NCBI GenBank assembly: GCA_017549145.1
Contig: JAFYVM010000052.1
Span: forward strand, 1 to 50,081
Direction: 5' to 3'
From: Bacteroidales bacterium
GTDB taxonomy: Bacteria; Bacteroidota; Bacteroidia; Bacteroidales; UBA932
Length of the DNA stretch: 50,081 bases
Every line of letters starts with the position of its first letter. Position 1 is the stretch's first letter. Below, piece after piece: positions 42,369 through 49,928 of the stretch. The position numbers and the translations under genes are program-made. The notes under the pieces are model-generated. The model worked only from the letters and a program-made list of their open reading frames with translations, ran no database searches and was not told the origin of the DNA.

Positions 42369-42794
42369 TCAAGTAGAGTGTCTATGAACGGCATGACATA
42401 TCACCAGGTGATCCAGTTCAGGATGGCAGAGCCATGCTTCTGCCCATGTGGTTCCGTCATCTTCCAATTCCAGCACGGAGGTGGCACCATCATCCTTTTC
42501 GTGAAGAGGCATCGTCTTTATGAAATCATTCAGCATTCTTGTCCTTTCGTACATCCGCTGCGTCATATTAAACAGTTGTTCATTGACGGCTGCAAAACGT
42601 CTGACTTCTTCATCAGTACAATGATTATCGAAGAGATTATTCAAAGCCCAAGACCTGAGGCCAAGCAGCAGATCTAAGAGTGTATACTCATCAGCAGTAA
42701 TGTCATGGCGTCTCTTGAGCAGATCAAGCACATCCCCGGATATATCCAACATATCGATGTTAGAATCGTATATATCCCTTCTATAGCGTCTCAT
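42369..42794 (-). CDS. hypothetical protein, third gene of the GyrB-like operon
   Basis: I do not recognise this 141-residue protein (ATG at 42794; a start at 42815 adds seven residues and overlaps the preceding gene). It is soluble, helical and acidic in the middle (VLDLLKRRHDITADEYTLLD, MTQRMYERTRMLNDFIKTM) with a C-terminal ELEDDGTTWAEAWLCHPELD stretch. No catalytic motif is evident. It lies ten bases after the LRR-like gene on the same strand, so it is the last gene of the operon led by the GyrB-like ATPase protein. Confidence 0.65.
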   Translation of the reverse strand: MRRYRRDIYDSNIDMLDISGDVLDLLKRRHDITADEYTLLDLLLGLRSWALNNLFDNHCTDEEVRRFAAVNEQLFNMTQRMYERTRMLNDFIKTMPLHEKDDGATSVLELEDDGTTWAEAWLCHPELDHLVICHAVHRHST

Positions 42795-42804
42795 AACTAT
42801 GACT

Positions 42805-43470
42805 TTAATAAACAATTACACTAATGCTCCCGTTATTCCTTTCTACAGTTCTCCTGACAAAGCGCAATGACTTTTCATTCAAAGGACAATCGTACCAGAA
42901 AATGACTTCTTTCAATTCGGAGTTATTGCTGATAGCAATTTCTTCCATCTTACAGCTGCCACAATCGAGATACCACAATCTATCACATTTGGATATATCC
43001 AACCGGCGACTATCATACCCTCTGATTTCTATCTGCTCCAATGCCTGGTTCTGTGACAGGTCCATGCTTATTCCCTGAGCATTATAGATTGATAACTCTT
43101 TCAGAGATTTATTGAATCGCGTATCCAGACTTTTCACTGGGCGTGTCAGATCAAGCCTTACAAGTTCGGGGCACTGAGTTAAATCCAAATCTAGAATAGC
43201 CATATCAATGCAGCCCGTATTCAGAAACATAATATTATCTTCAGTAGAAGTGATTACTACATCAAAGTTATCTCCTGATGTCTTGCACTTGCTGGGATAC
43301 ACATGAGACTCATACTGAGGATAAACTTCCCGTGGATGAGCTTGAAATACAGAAGTATGCCCATCGCCCCAATCAATCATGCACTCACCTCCTTTCAGGC
43401 CGACAAAAACATTTGCTACCTCACCCATAGTCCAGTCAAGAGCCTGGATCTTCATTCTGATTATTCCCAT
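42805..43470 (-). CDS. leucine-rich-repeat-like protein, second gene of the GyrB-like operon
   Basis: This 221-residue protein has an N-terminal beta-rich part with MIDWGDGHTSVF (about 31-42, PKD-like turn) and a repeat region of roughly 20-residue units (AILDLDLTQCPELVRLDL, KELSIYNAQGISMDLSQNQ, LDISKCDRLWYLDCGSC) resembling leucine-rich or BspA-type repeats, here without a signal peptide. Such repeats usually bind proteins. The ATG at 43470 overlaps the upstream stop by ten bases; the ATG at 43455 (MKIQALDW) is equally likely. Coupled translation suggests that it works with the ATPase protein. Confidence 0.7.
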   Translation of the reverse strand: MGIIRMKIQALDWTMGEVANVFVGLKGGECMIDWGDGHTSVFQAHPREVYPQYESHVYPSKCKTSGDNFDVVITSTEDNIMFLNTGCIDMAILDLDLTQCPELVRLDLTRPVKSLDTRFNKSLKELSIYNAQGISMDLSQNQALEQIEIRGYDSRRLDISKCDRLWYLDCGSCKMEEIAISNNSELKEVIFWYDCPLNEKSLRFVRRTVERNNGSISVIVY

Positions 43471-44513
43471 ATTCCTTCAAGGTTAGCGAACAACTCTTTA
43501 TTGTCTGTCATGGTTTTCAGAAGAGTATGTTTAAAGGTCTCATATATGGTCGGCCCATGGTTATCGTCTGCATCATACCACATATGAGAAGAGGCAAGTG
43601 TATCCTTAGAGCAGTTCGCAAAACTGGGCCACTGAATACTAACCTTTATTACTGCAACTAGTCCCTTGCTGCAATGTTCCTGTGTAATTTTCTTATTGAA
43701 ATACTTGGATAAAACATATGCTAAAGCTTTACAAAAAGCCTCGTGATGAGTTCCGCCGTTTCCTGTATGATGGTCATTTACATAAGATATGATTTGCTCT
43801 TCTGGAGCATCTATATGGGTGAAGGCAATCTCGAATCTTTCATCGCATATATGGATCGGAGCATATCTATATGGATGATGCAATATTTTATCTAGTTTAT
43901 CCAGCAGACCGTTCTGCGATACGTATTCTACACCATTGAGAGTTATTTTCAATCCCTTATGCAAACAGCAATAATCATAAACAATATCCCTCAAGATATC
44001 CATTCTGAAGGTGTATTCACTCAAAATCTCATTATCGGGTACAAATTCCACACAAAGTCCATCATCCTCACTTGTCAATCCTTTGTCTGAACTGATTAGC
44101 TCACCTTTAAAAAAAGTCAGCGACAGATATTCTCCACTCTGAAATGAAGTAATGATGCAATGCGTGGATAAAGCATTCGTGACTTTTAATCCCACCCCAT
44201 TCAATCCGACCGTCTTCTTGTATTCCACGCTATCATATCTTCCGCCAGTATTCGGGTCGGTAGCAGATCGGAATATTTTATCAAATGGGATTCCACGTCC
44301 AAAATCCCTCACTTTCACCATATCTTCTTGCACATCCAGGATTATTGATTGGCCAAACCCAGCTAGATGTTCATCTATGGAGTTCATAAGAATTTCATTA
44401 CACATCGTATAGATTGCATCACCTGGCGAGTACCCGTTACCAATTTGTCCGATATACATACTAGGTCTATATCTGATATGTTCGAGACATTCCATTGTTC
44501 TGATATTTTCCAT
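43461..44513 (-). CDS. stand-alone GyrB/ParE-like ATPase-transducer protein without TOPRIM
   Basis: This 350-residue protein matches only the N-terminal half of type II topoisomerase B subunits. Its GHKL ATP site is complete: N-box with Glu40 and Asn44 in NEILMNSIDEHLAG, G1 DFGRGIP (70-76) and G2 GLNGVGLK (103-110). RPSMYIG (16-22) matches the ATP-lid/dimer arm. The transducer is present: GNGGTHHEAF (251-260), GLVAVIKV (284-291) and a QTK-like loop Lys303 in NCSKDTL. It ends there; TOPRIM, tower and tail are absent, so it cannot cut DNA alone. It probably dimerises and hydrolyses ATP. It leads an operon with two unknown genes, with TTCCTTTG (44536-44543) as likely -7 element. Confidence 0.88.
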   Translation of the reverse strand: MENIRTMECLEHIRYRPSMYIGQIGNGYSPGDAIYTMCNEILMNSIDEHLAGFGQSIILDVQEDMVKVRDFGRGIPFDKIFRSATDPNTGGRYDSVEYKKTVGLNGVGLKVTNALSTHCIITSFQSGEYLSLTFFKGELISSDKGLTSEDDGLCVEFVPDNEILSEYTFRMDILRDIVYDYCCLHKGLKITLNGVEYVSQNGLLDKLDKILHHPYRYAPIHICDERFEIAFTHIDAPEEQIISYVNDHHTGNGGTHHEAFCKALAYVLSKYFNKKITQEHCSKGLVAVIKVSIQWPSFANCSKDTLASSHMWYDADDNHGPTIYETFKHTLLKTMTDNKELFANLEGIWE

Positions 44514-44697
44514 GATTCGTTTTGTTTGTTGAATGCAAAGGAAAATATTCAGACTGTAAAAATCAGGCAGTGGGGAAATTTATGGAATAATCGGATCTCC
44601 ACAGAACTTCTTGCGTGAGCAGTCCTTGCAGCGGAATCCCGCCCAGACTGAAAAGTTAGAAAATATTAACGTATTTCTTAATTTGCCTCTTAGTTAA

Positions 44698-45390
44698 TTA
44701 AGCATAAACAAGTGGAACCAGCGCATCTTTATATTCTTCCGGATAATATGCTTTCAACCAATAACATAGATAGATAACCATAGCATCATATGCAGCGTTT
44801 CTTCTATGGATTGTGTGCTCTCCTGCTGTCTTGATTCTATCCCAGATATGTTCGGCTTCTGATTTAGTATAACCTTTCATCCGTGTAGCGAAGATGAAGA
44901 AAGGCTTCTATATGTCAAGTTCCTCTCCCATATTTTTACGGATGTATTTGACTATCGTATTTGATATATCTATAGGTATTTTCGAGTATTGATGAATCAG
45001 ATCTACCGCTTGTTCGCAATACAAAAGTACTCCATAACTTTCTTTCAGAATGGTTTCTTCTATATCCGAATAATATTCGATATTATCTGGTTCCTCTTTG
45101 TTTTTATAGTATTCAGAAAACTTCTGCGCCATACATGGTTTCAAGAACGACTGCAGTGCTATCAGATGACGCAATTCATTCGGCTCGACCATAGTGACAC
45201 AAGCATGCATCCTGAGGGATTCCAGTCCTAATACGTCGGAGGAAGTATCTGTTTTAATGAGATCATAAACCTTTGGATCATCCAATGGCAATGAATAAAT
45301 ATCGATATCCACCCCATGCCTTTTTGAAATCAATCCGACACACTTATTTACAATTGACAATAGCACATTGCCTTCTACCCTGTCTTCCAT
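44698..45390 (-). CDS. DnaE-like fingers-region protein, interrupted by one in-frame TAG
   Basis: Two consecutive frames in the same phase read as the fingers region of DNA polymerase III alpha: IYSLPLDDPKVYDLI, LGLESLRMHACVTMVEPNEL, RHLIALQSFLKPCM and ESYGVLLYCEQAVDLI from 45390 to 44911, then after a TAG (44908-44910) KPFFIFATRMKGYTKSEAEH and AAYDAMVIYLCYWLKAYYPEEY to 44698. These line up in order with DnaE after its third catalytic Asp. PHP, palm with the catalytic Asp residues, and C-terminal domains are absent. A start at 45420 exists but overlaps the promoter core, so 45390 is preferred. It is either a pseudogene, a 160-residue truncated protein plus remnant, or a read-through gene. Confidence 0.72.
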
Positions 45391-45417
45391 ACTTATCTCT
45401 GTTGTTTGATCTTGCCG

Positions 45418-45425
45418 CAAAGCTA
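45418..45425 (-). promoter_or_regulatory. -7 promoter element for the DnaE-like gene
   Basis: TAGCTTTG on the minus strand fits TAnnTTTG; TTTG lies at 45440-45443, but only 14 bases away. The start near 45411 leaves about 20 bases before the ATG at 45390 and rules out the ATG at 45420. Confidence 0.45.
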
Positions 45426-45509
45426 TGCTCTCATATTGTCAAAAGCTGGCAGGAATAATTAATTCAAGGTACATTCCATACAAAAGTCAAAGGGTATGGA
45501 AATAATTAC

Positions 45510-45517
45510 TAAATTTG
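45510..45517 (+). promoter_or_regulatory. -7 promoter element for the PD-(D/E)XK nuclease gene
   Basis: TAAATTTG fits TAnnTTTG. The start near 45524 gives a leader of about 16 bases to the ATG at 45540. Confidence 0.5.
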
Positions 45518-45539
45518 ATGTGATTAAATACTTATCTAC

Positions 45540-46712
45540 ATGGATACTGGTTTAGCAAAGATTCAGAGTTTATTGCAGCAAGTTCAAGTGCTGGTCAGCA
45601 AAGAAAAAGCTATCCAACACGAAAAATACAGACGAGGTGAATCATTTAATATCTTCAAAGTATGCGGCGTCAATCATTATGAGGTAACGCATTCTTCAAT
45701 ACTTGCCGAGTTTCTCAATCCGTGCGGCACACACGGTCAAGGGATGGATTTTCTTGATGAATTCCTTAAGACTAATGGATTATGTAATTTTGAGTTTGCA
45801 GACAAAGATGGAGTTGTGGTCGAAACTGAACACGCTTTCTCGATTAAAACAAAAGAAGGAGAATATACAGGAAGAATAGATATTCTCATACATGATTCCA
45901 AGAAAGCGATTATCATAGAAAATAAAATCTATGCCCAAGACCAGTACAATCAATTGTCAAGATATGAAACCTATGCCAAAGAGCGTTATCCAGATAATTA
46001 TAAAATCATTTATCTGACTCTTGATCAGCATGATCCGAATGATGAATCCAGCAAGAAGGTCAGTTATATTCCAATATCATATAGTGAGCATATCATTGCT
46101 TGGCTGACTAGTTGCAAAAATATTACGATAGATAAGCCACTTATAAGAGAGACCCTGACTCAATATATTCAACACATAAAAGAATTGACAAATACAATTG
46201 ATATGGATGCAGAAACTAACAATGAATTAATGAAGATACTGATTAGTAACCTTAGTGCAACTAATCAGATTATCCAAATGCAGGGTGAAATTGAAATGCA
46301 TGTCGTCAAGAAACACATTATACCTCTTCTGGAGAGTTTAAGGGGCAGATATGGAAAAGAAATATCTCTTATTACCAATTTTAGTCCTAAAGAACAATAC
46401 TGCGGTTTTAAATTTAACGGAGCAACAGAAAATTGGAGTATTTCTTTTCAATTTCAAGGATCGAAATCAGCACCTTGGACAGAAATGATAGTGGGTTTAC
46501 AGCATATTGACAATAGAACTTATACTATACAAACTAAGCAACTACCTATCCTCAAATCAAAGCCAAATGAATGGTGGCCATATGGATATAGCTATCTTAA
46601 CAAATATAGAAATTGGGATTTATCTACGATGAATGATATAATTAATAAACCGGACGAGTTTATTGATTATTTAGACAATATTCTAACGTCTATTATACGC
46701 GACTTCAAATAA
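45540..46712 (+). CDS. PD-(D/E)XK nuclease superfamily protein (PF14281-like)
   Basis: This 390-residue soluble protein has the PD-(D/E)XK core at residues 111-136: GRIDILI (Asp114), AIIIENK (Glu127, Lys129) then QDQYNQLSRY. The N-terminal region (EVTHSSILAEFLNPCGTHGQG, 48-68) is typical of the PF14281 group seen in defence and mobile islands. It would cut DNA with magnesium; the C-terminal half (200-390, including FSPKEQYCGFKFNG) is of unknown role and may sense or bind DNA. It is AT-richer than the metabolic genes, suggesting transfer. It is divergent from the DnaE-like gene. Confidence 0.85.
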   Translation: MDTGLAKIQSLLQQVQVLVSKEKAIQHEKYRRGESFNIFKVCGVNHYEVTHSSILAEFLNPCGTHGQGMDFLDEFLKTNGLCNFEFADKDGVVVETEHAFSIKTKEGEYTGRIDILIHDSKKAIIIENKIYAQDQYNQLSRYETYAKERYPDNYKIIYLTLDQHDPNDESSKKVSYIPISYSEHIIAWLTSCKNITIDKPLIRETLTQYIQHIKELTNTIDMDAETNNELMKILISNLSATNQIIQMQGEIEMHVVKKHIIPLLESLRGRYGKEISLITNFSPKEQYCGFKFNGATENWSISFQFQGSKSAPWTEMIVGLQHIDNRTYTIQTKQLPILKSKPNEWWPYGYSYLNKYRNWDLSTMNDIINKPDEFIDYLDNILTSIIRDFK

Positions 46713-46737
46713 ATAATTTTTTGATTTTCTAGCAAAA

Positions 46738-46774
46738 GTTCTTTTTACTGCCTAAATTTGGCAGTGGAAAGAAC
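46738..46774. promoter_or_regulatory. 37-bp palindromic operator at the WYL-regulator promoter
   Basis: Arms of 15 bases (46738-46752 and 46760-46774) are inverted copies at 13 of 15 positions around TAAATTT; the inner six bases ACTGCC/GGCAGT are perfect. A TTTCTTTG -7-like core (46775-46782) follows directly, so a dimer bound here would cover the promoter. The WYL gene begins 34 bases later, which points to autoregulation. Confidence 0.7.
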
Positions 46775-46808
46775 TTTCTTTGCATCATAATATTAAAGCA
46801 CAAACATT

Positions 46809-47726
46809 ATGGCTAGAAATTATTTCAATAGGTACATCTGGCTGATTGACCTGATTCAAAGAAGCGGACATATTTCTTTTGAAGAGATAAACCGCGCATG
46901 GCAACGTAGTTCACTGAATCCCAATGGTGAAAGACTGAGTGAAAGGACATTCTTCAACCACAAGGATGCAATTCTTGAAACATTCGGTATCGAAATCAAA
47001 TGTGACCGTTCACTTGGATATTTTCTATCAAATGAGGAGGATGTGGAGTCCGACTCTCTCAAGAACTGGATGCTTCAGTCATTGTCACTCAACAGCATAA
47101 TGAATGAAGGGGCGGACCTCCGCGACAGAATCATCTGCGAGGATATTCCGTCAAGTCAGAAGTGGCTTCCTGACATCATGGCTGCGATGAGGGATGGAAA
47201 GAAACTTACCATGACATATCAGAGTTTCTGGAAGAACACCTCCCATGCCTACGATGTATCACCATACTGTCTTAAACTTTTCAAGCAGAGGTGGTATATG
47301 CTTGCAAAAAGTGAAGCCTACAAGGAGCCTAGGATCTATGCTCTTGATAGAGTACTTGACCTGAAACAGACGAAAACTTCTTTCAAACTGCCTAAAGGAT
47401 TCGAACCGAAAGAAGTATTCAGAAAACTCTTCGGAGTGATCCTCGACAATGGCCCTGTAGAGGAAGTCATCATAAGAGTATCAGAAGATCAGGTCAAGTA
47501 CTATCGCACTCTCCCCCTCCACTATTCACAGAAAGAATGCGAATCCGGCGACGGATATACAGAATTCAGATACCGACTGGTGCCGACATTTGATTTTGTC
47601 AGGGAGTTGCTCTCAAAGGGTATGTATGTAGAGGTCATGAGTCCGGCATGGCTCCGTAAGGAGATTGCAGATGAGCTTCGACAAACAGTCAAGATGTATA
47701 ATGATATTCCGGATGAGGAGGAATAG
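46809..47726 (+). CDS. WYL-domain transcriptional regulator
   Basis: This 305-residue protein has an N-terminal winged-helix region (about 1-65, SFEEINRAW... SERTFFNHKDAILETFG), a WYL domain (about 125-200, with KLTMTYQSFW, SPYCLKLFKQRWYMLAKSE and RIYALDRV) and a C-terminal WCX-type extension (LRKEIADELRQTVKMY). WYL regulators often control defence and DNA-damage genes and sense nucleic-acid or nucleotide ligands. A 37-bp palindrome overlaps its promoter. The exonuclease gene starts three bases after its stop, so they are co-expressed. Confidence 0.9.
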   Translation: MARNYFNRYIWLIDLIQRSGHISFEEINRAWQRSSLNPNGERLSERTFFNHKDAILETFGIEIKCDRSLGYFLSNEEDVESDSLKNWMLQSLSLNSIMNEGADLRDRIICEDIPSSQKWLPDIMAAMRDGKKLTMTYQSFWKNTSHAYDVSPYCLKLFKQRWYMLAKSEAYKEPRIYALDRVLDLKQTKTSFKLPKGFEPKEVFRKLFGVILDNGPVEEVIIRVSEDQVKYYRTLPLHYSQKECESGDGYTEFRYRLVPTFDFVRELLSKGMYVEVMSPAWLRKEIADELRQTVKMYNDIPDEEE

Positions 47727-47729
47727 ACG

Positions 47730-48269
47730 ATGAAGGATTTTATATCGATTGATTTCGAGACAGCAAATGAGTGTCCGTCAAGTGTTTGCAGTATAGGTGC
47801 AGTATTGGTAAGGGATGGAGAGATTGTGAACACATTTTATAGTCTGATAAAGCCGGAACCGGACTATTATAAGTGGTTCTGCCAGCAAGTTCACGGACTA
47901 GGCCATGAAGACACTGATGATGCTGAGGTGTTTCCTTTCGTATGGGAGAGGCTCAAGAATAAGCTTCTTGATGGTCTGGAAATTCTTTCAGAAGACACAG
48001 CAGGAAATTCGGATGCACTTCCGTTAGTTGCGCATAATGCCAGTTTCGACAGCAGATGTCTTCGCGCAGTATTCAGCTGTTATAGGATGGATTATCCGGA
48101 ATTTGTATTTCATGATACACTAGCTGCATCCCGACTGCATTTTGGGGAGACTTTGGACAATCATCGGCTTCCGACAGTCGCCGCAGCATGCGGTTATGAT
48201 TTAGATGACCATCACCATGCTTTGGCCGATGCGGAGGCATGTGCATGGATCGCACGAGAAATTCTATAG
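47730..48269 (+). CDS. DEDDh 3'-5' exonuclease (DnaQ-like)
   Basis: This 179-residue protein has the four acidic residues and His of DnaQ-type exonucleases: Asp8 and Glu10 in SIDFET, Asp107 in VAHNASFD, and His162/163 with Asp167 in HHHALADAEA. It removes nucleotides from 3' ends of DNA or RNA. It is three bases behind the WYL regulator and two bases ahead of a small unknown gene, so it is the middle gene of a three-gene operon. No polymerase or BRCT domain is attached. Confidence 0.9.
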   Translation: MKDFISIDFETANECPSSVCSIGAVLVRDGEIVNTFYSLIKPEPDYYKWFCQQVHGLGHEDTDDAEVFPFVWERLKNKLLDGLEILSEDTAGNSDALPLVAHNASFDSRCLRAVFSCYRMDYPEFVFHDTLAASRLHFGETLDNHRLPTVAAACGYDLDDHHHALADAEACAWIAREIL

Positions 48270-48271
48270 TT

Positions 48272-48628
48272 ATGGAAAATTCAGTACAACAGAAGATTAA
48301 AGATCTGTCAGATGAGGTTAAAAAATCAGCTAGGGATATACTGAAAGAAAAAGCATTGAAAGATTTGCGATGCGTTAAAGAAAAGTACTCAGAGTCCAAG
48401 CCAGGACTCATTTATGACGGAGAAATCAACAACGTATATTCAAGGTTGTGCGCTATACGAGATGAATGGAATTCTTTGTATTACCAGGACACGATAGATA
48501 GGAGAAAAGGGCAATTTAAGATAGCTTGTGCATGTTTTGAAAAATACTTTACGTCCAACGAACAGATTACCATCGAAAAATGCATGAAAATCTATGGTAT
48601 CGGAAATCGACGGATTACCGATATATAG
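48272..48628 (+). CDS. small helical protein of unknown function, third gene after the WYL regulator
   Basis: I do not recognise this 118-residue protein. From the ATG at 48272 (MENSVQQKIKDLSDEVKKSA) the first 50 residues are a charged, likely coiled helix, followed by ERD-rich helices and a C-terminal IEKCMKIYGIGNRRITDI. A frame opening at 48239 would overlap the exonuclease gene and is less likely. The two-base gap to the exonuclease implies co-translation. Confidence 0.62.
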   Translation: MENSVQQKIKDLSDEVKKSARDILKEKALKDLRCVKEKYSESKPGLIYDGEINNVYSRLCAIRDEWNSLYYQDTIDRRKGQFKIACACFEKYFTSNEQITIEKCMKIYGIGNRRITDI

Positions 48629-48669
48629 TTGACTTTCCAAAACTCAAGCCTATCAATAAAACATTTATA

Positions 48670-48677
48670 TAAATTTG
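48670..48677 (+). promoter_or_regulatory. -7 promoter element upstream of the frameshifted gene
   Basis: TAAATTTG fits TAnnTTTG. A leader of about 95 bases follows before the ATG at 48778. Confidence 0.4.
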
Positions 48678-48777
48678 TACAAGTTATAATTTAAGTATCC
48701 GCGAGTACTCCTTCCTGTTTTTTAAAATAGATGAAAAGCCATTTACGTAAAAATCAATGAATTAAATCTACACTTAT

Positions 48778-49159
48778 ATGCTTAATTCAACAATGACTAC
48801 TGACATCATTCAATATGGTCAGCGAATCGCACATCTGGGTGTAAATACTTTAAATACAGGATTTCTTAATAATGAAGTCAGAAATTCCATTTCCAAAGAA
48901 GAAGCCAGCGATTTAGTTCAAAGTACTGAATATATTGTGCGACAAAGTTGCAGAAGTTACCTATAAAACTATCAACGGAATTAACATCGATGATGTAACC
49001 ATATGTGTTACTGAGGCCCTCGAATATCACGAGCCTGATTTACTGTACTATATTCAGCAAAAGATTAATGTTGTAATTTCTCAAACTGCAGCTGTAAGTT
49101 CTTCTATGCTGAATTATATTGAGCAGAGATACGGTAGCATGGAAAATTATGGAAAATAA
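48778..49159 (+). pseudogene. unknown small gene with a +1 frameshift near base 48936
   Basis: Frame one from 48778 gives MLNSTMTTDIIQYGQRIAHL ... EEASDLVQSTEYI and then runs into a stop at 48964-48966. The next frame continues from about 48935 as CDKVAEVTYKTINGINIDDV, through EYHEPDLLYYIQQKINVVIS, to a stop at 49157-49159. The second piece has no ATG near its start, so one gene of about 126 residues broken by a single-base insertion, or a programmed frameshift, is likely. Family unknown; a downstream membrane-protein gene overlaps its end. Confidence 0.5.
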
Positions 49160-49445
49160 CACTAACTTTATTGTCATGAAAGAAACAATCAGCAAAATCC
49201 TTTACAGCAAAGCTGCTTTCCTGTGGTTCTGCGGCTTAACTACAGCGATTATAGCTTTTCTGATTTATTATGCTGCAACAGAATGGTCAGGATATTCTCT
49301 TCTTGATAACATTCCAATTTACTGCACACTAGGAGTATATTTTCTTGAGTATAGAAAATATCGCAAGACCGGAAATGCTTCTACTGTACTGATGATCGCT
49401 CAGTTGTGCTGCTGGATCATTACTGCATATAACATTGCATCTTAA
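49149..49445 (+). CDS. small membrane protein, unknown
   Basis: From the ATG at 49149 this 98-residue protein has three hydrophobic segments (about AFLWFCGLTTAIIAFLIYYA, NIPIYCTLGVYFLEY and VLMIAQLCCWIITAYNI). It overlaps the end of the frameshifted gene by 11 bases. No family is recognised. A start at 49176 (MKETISKIL) is possible. Confidence 0.55.
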   Translation: MENNTNFIVMKETISKILYSKAAFLWFCGLTTAIIAFLIYYAATEWSGYSLLDNIPIYCTLGVYFLEYRKYRKTGNASTVLMIAQLCCWIITAYNIAS

Positions 49446-49458
49446 AAATACCGGAATT

Positions 49459-49671
49459 ATGAAAACACTCAAGGTTATCAGACTACTTTCTCTTATTGGT
49501 GCACTTGGAATTATTGCAACGTACACTGTTGTCAATGCTGTAAAAGGTGAACTCGAGACATTCAACTGGGTTTTCCTGGCGATCTGTATTATTATAGCTG
49601 TGTTCGGCATTGCGAGTGATGTCAAAAGAGAAAAGGCTCCAAGATCTCTCGCAAATTCATTGATCAGATAG
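49459..49671 (+). CDS. small membrane protein, unknown
   Basis: The ATG at 49459 opens 70 codons with two hydrophobic segments (LLSLIGALGIIATYTVV and NWVFLAICIIIAVFGIA) and a basic tail. It follows the previous gene by 13 bases. A non-ATG start at 49435 is less likely. No recognised family. Confidence 0.5.
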   Translation: MKTLKVIRLLSLIGALGIIATYTVVNAVKGELETFNWVFLAICIIIAVFGIASDVKREKAPRSLANSLIR

Positions 49672-49751
49672 AAATCAAGACAAGAATATCTGAAAGAGAA
49701 TAATGAATAGTAAAATTGATAATAATATTGTACTATTAACTTTAAGTGACG

Positions 49752-49928
49752 ATGAAAAAGGTAATAGCTTATATTGCGATTCTGATTGTAGTAATCACGA
49801 TTGATATCCTATTTTCTCTGGATAATATAAACATATTCAAATCAATCACTCAGGGTGTAATAATCACTATGATTATTCTTAGCGTAAATATCAGAAGTAA
49901 GAGCAAACAGCACCCTAACAAGGAATAG
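49752..49928 (+). CDS. small membrane protein, unknown
   Basis: The ATG at 49752 opens 58 codons: KKVIAYIAILIVVITIDILF is a first membrane span, then VIITMIILSVNI a second, then a basic tail (RSKSKQ). It is the third consecutive tiny membrane protein in this stretch, possibly a small family from duplication, though the sequences are not clearly alike. Confidence 0.45.
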   Translation: MKKVIAYIAILIVVITIDILFSLDNINIFKSITQGVIITMIILSVNIRSKSKQHPNKE

